Below are positions 1-8,832 of a stretch of 64,000 nucleotides of DNA, piece by piece. The notes below the pieces were generated by a model that saw only the letters and a list, made by a program, of their open reading frames with translations, did no database searches and was not told where the DNA came from. Positions within the stretch are counted from its first letter, which is position 1, and every line of letters starts with the position of its first letter. The DNA comes from Lentinus brumalis (lineage: Eukaryota > Basidiomycota > Agaricomycetes > Polyporales > Polyporaceae), in assembly GCA_001792895.1 (NCBI GenBank), contig MARA01000026.1, forward strand, positions 372,001-436,000. Direction: 5' to 3'. A program made the position numbers and the translations under genes.

Positions 1-331
1 CTTAGTCAGTACCACGATGGCATCCTAGATATGAGTATATGGCGAAAAGACTCACGACTTCCGCTTTCCGGATAGCGTCGTCGCGGTCAGCATTGCAGAC
101 ATGCGCTAGTTGAACAGACTGACACGCGGCGCCGGTTACAAAGCTCAACAGGTCGCAGCTAAGAACCCTGTTTCGTAGCGTGCTGTCCGACCTCGCCGCG
201 CTGTTGACGGAGGTCACGCCCGAGTCGCACGAACCCGCCATGGTACGGTATGTGGGGTTACGTGCGGTCCGGTGGTATTTGGGAGGAGTGTAAGCGATTT
301 GGCCCTTCGGGTCGTATATGAATTGAGACAT
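1..331 (-). CDS. Partial hypothetical gene running off the left edge
   Basis: An ATG at 331 on the minus strand opens a frame beginning MSQFIYDPKGQIAYTPP that stays open to the window edge, about 109 codons. I do not recognise the family. The first 30 residues are polar and aromatic-rich; a run of small and hydrophobic residues follows, with several cysteines (around residues 35, 59, 70 and 78). A possible donor, GTGAGTC, lies at about 55-49, so the last codons read before the edge may be intronic. The gene is divergent from the thioesterase gene, with 238 bp between the two start codons. The open frame and a plausible start support a real gene, but its product cannot be judged from this fragment. 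Confidence 0.45.
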
Positions 332-569
332 GTTGGCGGGCTAGGCTGAGGGTAAATTAACCACCGTGCACTGTTTCAGCCCACGTACAGGAGGGAACCC
401 GGCGGTGATGAGGGGTTCGCGTTTGGCAGGCGAGACACAGAGGAGGAGCCTCGAGGAGCGTCGTGGTCGTAAGGAGAGCTCGGGCGGCGGGCCGACGTCA
501 TGGCCAATTTTGGCCGATTTCCGTACCCGGCGCTTGTTCGGCGTCCCAACTTCTTTGCCTTCGCTGACG

Positions 570-2504
570 ATGTTAACCACCACGCTCTCACGGACGGGAC
601 GGGTTCTCGCGAAGCCCACGCTGCGGCGAGGGTTCGTGTCCTCCGCTCCGAGCTTCAACTCCGGGGCGGTGCTCCACCGGTCGACAGAACTCGGTGCGGT
701 GGAGGAAACTGAGGATATCGCGACGATGGACAAGCTGTTAAAGGAATTCCGTAAGAGCTACGCTTCGTCTCTATATCCCTGTGCTGAGCTGGCCTTATAG
801 GCAACCGTGCGGACCCCGCTCACCACTCGTAAGTGCACGATCCGACGTAGCACTGCCGCCGAGTCATACTGACATACCACGCAGAGTCCTCCCGATACGC
901 TCCAGAGGCCTTTGGTCCGAGGCCTTGGGCCGCCTCCGAGTCTCTGATGACTCGTCAGCGACAAAGGCAGAGGTCAATTCGAGCTCCAGCGGAAGTCACG
1001 AGCTACAGCCACGACGCATGCAGGACTCCTACTGCGAAATCCAGCTGCCATTCGCGTCCTCACCCGAGTTCCTGGAGAACTACACCAACGCGTCGGGCGG
1101 GATCCGCACAGGCCTGCTCATGGAGCACCTCGATTCGCTCGCGGGTAGCATCGCGTACAAGCACATGCTGGGTCCCGACGTGTCCAAGTTGCCGAAGGAC
1201 GCCGGGTTCTACATCGTCACCGCGTCTGTTGACAGGCAAGTGACTCACGTTCCCATCAGATATTTCGCTCACGCCTGTCATCATCAGATTGGACATGTTG
1301 ACTTCTTTGTATCCAGTCCGTGACATGCGGCTTGACGGACAGGTTATCCACACCGGGAAGAGCTCCATGGAGATCGCAGTGCGCATGGAGGCTGTGGGCA
1401 AGGACGGGACCGAGAAGACCGTCATGCTTGGTACAGCGCGCCCCCATATTCGCCCAACTATCGCTCTTACTCGGTCTCCACAGGTCGATTCTGCATGGTC
1501 TGCAGAGATGCACGGACACACCAAGCGACTCCCGTCAACCCACTAGTTCTCGAGACCCCGGAGGATCAAACATTGTTCAACCTCGGCGAAGGTACGTCAG
1601 CTCAGTCTCCCTTGTTTGAAGGGTGGGTGCCAACCCCGTTGTACAGTTCATAGAAGGAGGCGAGCGACTCGCGCAGGGAGGTCCCTGAGTCGCGTGCCTC
1701 CGTCATCGTCCGAAGCCGAGGCGCTTCACTCGCTCTACTTGAAGTATGGAGATGAGCAGCGTGCATCGACAGCTGACATCGAAAGGGTGTTCATGGGCGA
1801 TACTCGTCTCGAGAAGACGATGATCATGTTCCCGCAGGAGCGCAAGTGAGTATCTATGACCTGTCACATCCACTATGCTGATTCCGTCTGTGCAGCGTAC
1901 ACCAGAAGATCTTCGGAGGTAGGCACTGTCCTGTAAGATTGTCCCACAATGCTCACTCCTAACTCAGGCTACTTGATGCGCCTCGCCTACGAGCTTGGCT
2001 TCGCAAACTCCTGCCTCTTCACGCGTGATCACGTTACCTTCCTCTCGCTGGACGGCATCTCCTTCGCGCGTCCCGTCCCGATCGGTTCCCTCCTCCGCCT
2101 GACGTCCAACATTGTGCACTCTGCCTCGTCTGAGCAGTACCCTGCGCTCGTCGTGCGTACCATCCCTCCTCTCTCTTGTGTTTCATCTCGCGCGCAAAGA
2201 CCAGTGGCTGACTCGGTCCCTGTCTCTCCTCGCACAGCACGTGTGGGTGCACGCCGACGTTGTGGACCTCGACACGGGCACCGAGCAGCGCACGAACGAC
2301 TTCCGCTTCACGTGGTGCAAAGAAACGGGGCCGCCGCTCAAGAGGATGGTCGTCCCGAAGACCTATGGCGGTGAGTCCAGGTCGCGCGAAGTTGTGAGAT
2401 GCCAGCGCTGACGATGTGGGTTTCCAGAGGCGATGCAGTGGATCGAGGGACGGAGGGCGCTGGAGATGGGTTCGGAGATCCGGCAACTGCGCAAGAGGGC
2501 GTAG
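570..2504 (+). CDS. Mitochondrial acyl-CoA thioesterase, ACOT9 type
   Basis: Hydrolyses acyl-CoA to free fatty acid and CoA, by family knowledge in the mitochondrial matrix. Ten exons: 570-750, 801-828, 885-1235, 1288-1430, 1484-1591, 1647-1845, 1896-1918, 1968-2152, 2238-2370 and 2428-2504. They join in frame to 475 residues, the usual ACOT9 length. The N terminus (MLTTTLSRTGRVLAKPTLRR) is a basic, hydroxylated presequence, which is why I start at 570. Two hotdog-fold halves follow: the first holds RRMQDSYCEIQLPF, GGIRTGLLMEHLDSLAG and GKSSMEI; the second holds ELGFANSC, DGISFARPVPIGSLLRL and HVWVHADVVDLDTG. Intron 3 (1236-1287) begins GCAAGT, so it is a GC-AG intron. The 3' end is tail-to-tail with the F-box gene. 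Family assignment is secure; exon 2 and the start of exon 3 are the least certain parts. Confidence 0.9.
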
Positions 2505-4182
2505 GATGGATGAGACTCGCAAGGCACGTAAGGAGACCAGCGGACGTTGGTAACTCCGCCCTCGACTTCCCCAATGATCACGATCCAGAAACAGCTTCGT
2601 TTGGACTCATCGCATACTCCGCACTCCAGTGCATCGTATTTGCACCACGAGACTCCTGTCCAGGAGCCGCAATTAGTCTCAGGGATTGTATGCCCGGAAG
2701 CGACACGGTTACAACTTACTGCCATCAGCTCCGCGCCTGATGCAGGACCAGCACGATCCAGTTCCCAGATGGCAGCCAGGACAGATGGGCCCGACCACCA
2801 AATTTCGCAGGTCAAGCCGGTTCTCCAGTGCTGCGCCCACGCATCACGGATAAACTCGGGAGAGCCATAGCAGGCCTCTCTGATGCGTCTGCGCTGCTCA
2901 GCTTCCGAATCTTCGTCTCTCTCCTTGAACTCTTGGCCGTAAATTTCGAACGCTACCTTCCGGACGGTCCGCGAGAGTGGAGAGTTTGCTGACAACGCCG
3001 CGAGGGACTGGCCTACCCACGATCCGTAGTCCTTGGTAATCCAACGCGGGAGGTGTACAAAGTGGACGGATAAGACGTTCGGTGCACGGACGCGGGCAAG
3101 GAAGGCGGGGACGTTGGTCCATTGCGATAACACGCCGAATGTGTTGCGAAACGTTGACGGTGATCCTATGGGTCGTGTCCCGAGAATGCGGATGTGTTGC
3201 AGGCCGGTGCAGTGAGACAGCGTGCATTCTGCGGAAGTCGGACGATACTCGTCAGTTAGCTGGTAAACAAAAGCCACGCTGAGGACTGACCTCCAGAGGC
3301 GAAGACGTTGTCACACATGAGCTCCAGCACCCGCAAGGACGGACCGAGCCTCTGTTGTAGTCCTTTCACGATGCCGGGCTGATTGAAACTGCACGCGAAC
3401 GAGAACGCGCGCAGGTTGCTCAGGGCCTTCGTCGGGAATAGTCCTTCTACGACTATACGAGTCGATGGAGACAGATTCGGAAGCCACACACGCATCTGCC
3501 TCATCGACACCCCTCCTTCTGATTGTCGTGTTAGGACGGACATGCGAGCTGGATCTGGGTCATGATTCTCATTCAAGACGCCGGGGGAGGAGAAGTATGC
3601 CAACAGCGTGCGCAAATTCGGTAAGAGGAGCAACCATCGCGATATTGCCCAATCCGACGGTGGCGGACCGTCGATGTCCAGACAGGTCACGGTAGGCAGA
3701 GGGCGGGGGATGACGTACGCCGGGATCCCTCGCAGCCGTAGCTCACGTAGGGCGGGCAACCGATGGACACTGGCAAGCACTAGCGATAGGGTCCACGGAT
3801 CCTGCAGAAAGCATGGTCCATCTGGGCAGCGGCGTGAGTTCCATGTATTCGATAGACATTCTGCCTTGAGGGTCTGCACGTAACTCCCGACTTTGGACGA
3901 TGGATGACGGATGAGTTCGTGGAAGGCGTGCACGTTGTCACAGACGACAGTGACTTCGCGGAAGTGATGGAAGCGTGCTGCTGGCAGCCATGCTGAGCAG
4001 ACCAAGCTGCAAGCGGCGAGAGATGTGGGATCGTCGTGGAGATGGTCAATCACTTTGTCAGTGAGTTCGGGAGGCAGACGGGGTTTCCGAGACGGAGGTG
4101 GGCACCAGCCTGAGAATGTGAAAGCTGCGGTCTCCGAGTCAACTTGCCATCGGACACTCCGAACGGCTGAAGGGGAATTCAT
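2363..4182 (-). CDS. F-box protein
   Basis: An N-terminal F-box at about residues 34-75 (PRLPPELTDKVIDHLHDD, then a CSLVCSAWLPAAR stretch) identifies a likely substrate-recognition subunit of an SCF ubiquitin ligase. The rest is a long leucine-rich region without clear repeats, the usual layout of the large, fast-evolving F-box families of mushroom-forming fungi. I start at the ATG at 4182; the open frame reaches further upstream only through a GTG. Exon 1 ends at 3291 and intron 3229-3290 leads into an exon beginning ECTLSHCTGLQHIRIL. The frame then stays open to 2363, but its last 50 codons lie antisense to the thioesterase 3' exons and look non-coding, so the true end is probably near 2500-2560. 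Relatives: the F-box relic near 25.6 kb. Confidence 0.75.
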
Positions 4183-4893
4183 CTTCTTCACGTTAATCCT
4201 AAAGGTATAAGGGCACAGGGGATACTCAAATGTCAGCGCCGTCCAAAAGGACACACATATACTGAGACCTCGAGGAATGATGGTTCAATTTGATGAATTG
4301 AAGCTCGCTCCGCTGTAGTTGGAGATGGTCAGGCAATCATTATCTCTGTACTGAGTCCACGCGAACAGCAGGAGAGAGGCGGCGTGGATAGGCGTGGATG
4401 CTGGTTGCAAACAAGGAACCGGGATCGATCCTACTACATATTTGTGCGAATGGCGCCGGGGTACAAGTACTTCTACGTATACGCGGTGCAGTGTACTCTA
4501 CTATCATGCGCATTTGAACCACAACTGGTCTTCCTTGTACTCGTACTAAGTACTCAACAGCTCACATCGCGCCACGAAGGTGCTCGAACGTTGAAGATCC
4601 AAAGTATCCACAAAGAACACGTCCGCCCAGAGTGTAGACCAAGTCAGCATGCTCTCGGGACTCCATCGTCTCCGCCCTTCTCCGCCTTACAACCTGGGCA
4701 GCTGAGTGGTCCTCATACGTGTCAATTGGTGACCGGCGTGTATCAAGAGTGCCACGGAGAAATCTTGGACAGTTATGACCTTGCTCGACGATTCTCCGTG
4801 CGGTGCAGAACGGAAGCAAGGCATCAGCAGTTGGTGAGACGTGGCAAGGTGTGTAGGGCAGCAGCGCTGGGACCCCGGGGATTGCGCCGGTGT
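4183..4893. other. Intergenic sequence upstream of KAR2
   Basis: No coding pattern is convincing here. A 184-codon plus-strand open frame (4384-4938) opens with a non-ATG or weak context and has no recognisable domain. The segment separates the divergent F-box and KAR2 genes and should hold the distal part of both promoters. Confidence 0.6.
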
Positions 4894-4906
4894 TTCTCGA
4901 ATTTTC
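4894..4906 (+). promoter_or_regulatory. Perfect three-unit heat shock element upstream of KAR2
   Basis: TTCTCGAATTTTC reads as TTC-nn-GAA-nn-TTC, three exact alternating nTTCn/nGAAn units, the consensus binding site of a heat shock factor trimer. It lies about 190 bp upstream of the KAR2 ATG, where an HSE is expected from the known yeast KAR2 promoter. Confidence 0.75.
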
Positions 4907-5013
4907 TGGCCGTGTTACCGCCGGCAAGACTCTCCTGATCTGGCAGCTAGACGCCGCATTTCTGGCCACGTATTGCTGATGCGGTCCTCGGGGTCAGCGT
5001 CTCTCCGAAGTGT

Positions 5014-5021
5014 TGACGTGG
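5014..5021 (+). promoter_or_regulatory. Unfolded protein response element (TGACGTGG) of KAR2
   Basis: TGACGTGG matches the core bound by Hac1/XBP1/ATF6-type bZIP factors on ER chaperone promoters. It is 76 bp upstream of the ATG and 20 bp upstream of the TATA box. The element is short, so position and neighbouring gene identity carry much of the weight. Confidence 0.65.
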
Positions 5022-5041
5022 CGGAACGCGCCTCGGGTACT

Positions 5042-5047
5042 TATAAA
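5042..5047 (+). promoter_or_regulatory. TATA box of KAR2
   Basis: TATAAA in the context ACTTATAAAGTG, 50 bp before the start codon, agrees with a highly expressed, inducible gene. Confidence 0.7.
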
Positions 5048-5096
5048 GTGACGCGCGACATTTCGCCAGCTGCAAACACCCTTTCCTCCCTCCACC

Positions 5097-6467
5097 ATGT
5101 CTCTGCCTCGTCGACCGACGCGGACACAGTCTGGGCGACTGCTGTCCTCCTTGTCCCTCGTCTTCCTTGCTTTCCTCGCACTCATTCTTTTGTGCCCCGT
5201 TTCTGTGAATGCTGATGATGAGAAGGCGAAGTATGGTCCGGTAATTGGTATCGGTAAGTAGCAACGTGTCTCCTACGCATACACGCCACTGACGCACCCT
5301 AGATCTTGGAACAACCTATTCTTGTGTTGGTGTACAGCGCGGCGGACGCGTCGAGATCATCGCAAATGACCAGGGTCACCGTATCACGCCGTCATGGGTC
5401 AGCTTCACCGACGAGGAACGACTGTAAGTAAACTCCTCTTTGTTTCTATATCGTCTTGCTTAGGGTCTCCGTCCAGTGTTGGTGATGCCGCGAAGAACGC
5501 GTTCCACTCTAACCCGGAGAACACCGTCTTCGATGCCAAGCGTCTCATCGGCCGCAAGTTCGACGACCCCGAGATTCAGCGCGACCAAAAGCACTGGCCC
5601 TTCAAGGTCACCAACAAGGGCGGGAAGCCCCACGTGCAGGTCAAGTACCGTGGTGAGCTCCGTGAATTTGTAAGTCTTGCCCCCTTCGCAGCTTCGCAGC
5701 TTGGTACTGGTATTGACAGCATTTCCTAGACTCCCGAGGAGATTTCCGCCATGGTCCTTGGCAAGATGAAGGAGACCGCTGAGGCCTACCTTGGTCGCCC
5801 CGTCACGCACGCTGTTGTCACTGTCCCCGCCTACTTCAACGACGCTCAGCGTCAGGCCACCAAGGACGCGGGTACCATCGCTGGTCTCCAGGTGCTCCGT
5901 ATCATCAACGAGCCCACCGCCGCTGCCATCGCCTACGGTCTTGACAAGAAGGGTGGCGAGTCGCAGATCATTGTCTACGATCTCGGTGGTGGTACCTTCG
6001 ATGTCTCCCTCCTCTCCATCGACGACGGCGTGTTCGAGGTCCTGGCTACCGCTGGTGACACCCATCTTGGTGGTGAGGACTTTGACAACCGTGTCATCGA
6101 GTACCTCGTCAAGCAGTACAAGAAGAAGACTGGCACCGACGTCATGGGCAACCTCCGGGCCCTCGGCAAGCTGAAGCGCGAAGTCGAGAAGGCCAAGCGC
6201 ACGCTCTCGAGCCAGCAGTCAACGCGCATTGAGATCGAGGCATTCGAGAACGGTAACGACTTCTCGGAGACCCTCACTCGCGCCAAGTTCGAGGAGCTTA
6301 ACATGGACCTCTTCCGCAAGACGATGAAGCCAGTCGAGCAGGTGCTCAAGGACGCGAACCTCAAGAAGGAGGACATCGACGAGGTCGTCCTCGTCGGTGG
6401 TTCGACTCGTATCCCCAAGGTTCAGCAGCTCCTCAAGGAGTACTTCGGAAAGGAACCTTCGAAGGGT

Positions 6468-6499
<32 letters not shown>

Positions 6500-7385
6500 T
6501 GCCGTCCAGGGTGGTATCCTCGCCGGTGACGAGTCGCTCGGTGACGTTGTCCTCGTCGATGTCAACGCCCTCACGCTCGGTATCGAGACTACCGGTGGTG
6601 TCATGACCAAGATCATCCCCCGTAACACCGTCATCCCCACTCGCAAGTCCCAGATGTGAGTGAACTTCCGTCAGGCTCCCTGTAGACGCCTTACTGACGA
6701 CCTTCCCAGCTTCTCGACTGCTGCCGATAACCAGCAGACCGTGTTGATCCAGGTCTACGAGGGTGAGCGGACGCTGACGAAGGACAACAACCTTCTCGGC
6801 AAGTTCGAGCTCTCCGGCATCCCTCCCGCACCCCGCGGTGTCCCCCAGATTGAGGTCACCTTCGAGGTCGACGCGAACGGTATCATGAAGATCTCGGCCT
6901 CGGATAAGGGAACGTAAGTATGCCTCGTCTGTCTCGCATGCTTCGCAAATCTGACCATGCGCTGCAGTGGCAAGTCTGAGTCTATCACGATCACCAACGA
7001 AAAGGGCCGTCTCTCTCCCGAGGAGATTGAGCGCATGGTGAAGGAGGCGGAGGAGTTCGCCGCCGAGGACGAGGCGCAGCGGAAGCGCATCGAGGCGCTC
7101 AACTCCCTGTCGTCCTTCGTCTACGGCCTCAAGACGCAGCTCGCCGACCAGGAAGGGCTTGGGGGCAAGCTCGAGGACGAGGATAAGAAGGCGATCCTCG
7201 ACGTGGTCAAGGAGACGACGGACTGGGTCGACGAGAACGGCCAGACTGCGACCGCCGAGGAGCTCGAGGAGAAGCTCTCGGACGTGCAGGCTGTCGTGAA
7301 CCCGATCACGAGCAAGCTCTACTCCGGCGGCGGCGCCGGTGCTGACGACGATGACGACTACGCACGCTCGCACGACGAGTTGTAA
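5097..7385 (+). CDS. KAR2: ER-lumenal Hsp70 chaperone BiP/Kar2
   Basis: The ATP-driven chaperone of the ER lumen: translocation, folding, ER-associated degradation and sensing of unfolded proteins. Six exons: 5097-5253, 5303-5423, 5477-5669, 5730-6655, 6710-6913 and 6968-7385. They join to 672 residues, the normal BiP length. Residues 1-40 form a signal peptide with a basic start and a long hydrophobic core ([12 protein letters not shown]). The nucleotide-binding domain shows [26 protein letters not shown] and [16 protein letters not shown]; the linker [17 protein letters not shown] leads into the substrate-binding domain. The C terminus is acidic and ends SHDEL, so it carries the HDEL ER-retrieval signal. 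The first introns cluster at the 5' end, and third-position C bias is strong, as expected for a highly expressed gene. The heat shock and UPR elements upstream fit induction by heat and ER stress. Confidence 0.98.
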
Positions 7386-7818
7386 TGTGATGCATGCACT
7401 ACTTGCTTTGGATTGAGGACGCATTCTGCATGTTTCTGTGTTTTTATTACTTTGGAGCAAAATAATTATTGTACGCCTTGTCCTAGCTTACATACCGCAA
7501 TAGAACGGGCTTCACGACACATCCTTCTTCCGCTGTGTGCAAAGATCCAGTTCAAGCATTGGTTTTGTTTCTTTCAAGAGTCTTTCGAGTGAGGGCCGAT
7601 AGCGCGGAAGGATCAGAATATCATTACCAGGGAAGCCCGAAATGAACTAGTGATACACCAGCAGTCCATGGTGACGTGAGGGGAGTGGGGAGTGGGGAGC
7701 GTATAAATATGTTGTACAACATATGGGACGTGTGATCCAGAGCGTGAAGCAGCCGGGAGCAAGGTTCAGAAGGCATAGCGGATTGGAAGTTGTATGGCCA
7801 AACGAGAAACTAAGGTAT
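7386..7818. other. Shared 3' region between convergent KAR2 and NAA30
   Basis: No gene is seen. The segment should hold both 3' untranslated regions and terminators. It contains a T-rich stretch about 50 bp past the KAR2 stop (7436-7447), a GGGAGTGG-type run (7680-7699) and a perfect 18 bp palindrome listed separately. Confidence 0.6.
7707..7724. repeat. Perfect 18 bp palindrome
   Basis: ATATGTTGTACAACATAT equals its own reverse complement over 18 bases. It lies in the intergenic segment between the convergent KAR2 and NAA30 genes, so it is not an obvious promoter operator. With no spacer it could act as a dimeric protein-binding site or be chance. Confidence 0.7.
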
Positions 7819-8652
7819 TCACCGCGAAGAAACCTCGTCGTCGCTGTCGTAGGGAAGGGAAGGGATTGTGATTGTGCGTGTTGGAGCGAGGAACCGGATA
7901 GGGAGACCCTTCCGGGCCACCTTGTCGTCCTCGTCGTCGAGCTCTGGCGGGGGGACGACCAGAACAAGTCTGAATGCGTCCTTGCCGTTGAGATAGAAGC
8001 GCCACAGACGCTTCTCGCGGATGAATCCTAGCGACTCGTATAGAGATAGAGCCGCGGAGTTGTCGAACTCTGTCTCGAGAACGACCTGCACGGGGTGGAG
8101 GAGGGTTTCAACTGGATGAAAGCGGCACGAGAAGACAGTACACAAAGAACCAACCTCTTCGACGCCATGCTTCTTCATGACCTCCACCGTTCGACGCACA
8201 AGTGTGCTCGCTATCGCAGTCCCGGTTAGCCCGGACGTCGTGGTGCACGGCGACGACGACGCACCTATCCCCCGCTTTCGCCAATTCTTATGCACGCTCA
8301 GCATAGCGATATATCCCCTGTTCGTGACATCTCGATGCATGCTTTGCTTGCAAACGATGACACCCACCGGGTCAGACGACTGACTCGGATAAGCCTGCAG
8401 ATACCGACACACGGTCAGAACCACCTCAGCGACAGACATGGCAAGCTTACGAGGAACGATAGATGTGGCCTGCTCGTCGTCCATACGTCAGCAGCTATCG
8501 TTGAGATGGTTTGGAGTGGTTACTCACCATTGCTGGAGGAAGTAACGGTATGTGTAGATAACATACGGCTCACTCAGTTCATGCTGAACGAGCGCCATGA
8601 TATGAGGTAATTCAGACTCGCCACTATACTGTCGGTAGATTATAGAGTCCAT
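7819..8652 (-). CDS. NAA30: N-alpha-acetyltransferase 30, NatC catalytic subunit (Mak3)
   Basis: Transfers acetyl from acetyl-CoA to N termini starting Met followed by a hydrophobic residue, as the catalytic subunit of NatC on the ribosome. Five exons on the minus strand: 8528-8652, 8451-8469, 8265-8394, 8155-8210 and 7819-8085, joining to 198 residues. The GNAT fold is clear: N-terminal YVIYTYRYFLQQW, central GVIVCKQSMHRD and RGYIAMLSVHKNWRKRGI, with the acetyl-CoA loop RKRGIAS, then VVLETEFDNSAALSLYESLGF and RLWRFYLNGKDAFRL, all typical of Naa30. Exon 2 is only 19 nt. The last 40 residues are an acidic, serine-containing tail beyond the catalytic domain. The gene is divergent from NUP192, with 180 bp between start codons. 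Confidence 0.93.
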
Positions 8653-8832
8653 TACGCAAGTGATGAAGGTGAAGAGGAGGTTCTGCGCAGCAAATGGGGT
8701 GGATGGGAGGTGGGACGAGGGATGGGAAGTCGAAGGTCGGAGGCAAGGGACGCGCGCGGGAGTCGCGCGTCGGTGGCACGCGGCTCGGCTGCTCGCACCG
8801 ACCTTGTTCTCTACCCTCATCTCTCACTTCTC
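8653..8832. promoter_or_regulatory. Bidirectional promoter of NAA30 and NUP192
   Basis: Only 180 bp separate the two divergent ATGs, so both promoters must lie here or reach into the genes. The segment is purine-rich on the plus strand, with GGGTGGATGGGAGGTGGGAC at 8697-8716 and a GGGATGG repeat after it. There is no TATA box on either strand, as is common for housekeeping genes. Confidence 0.6.

Noticed and set aside
6219..7460. 413-codon open frame antisense to KAR2
   Set aside because: It is a shadow of the strongly biased KAR2 codons, with Leu/Val/Asp/Gly-rich nonsense and no motif.
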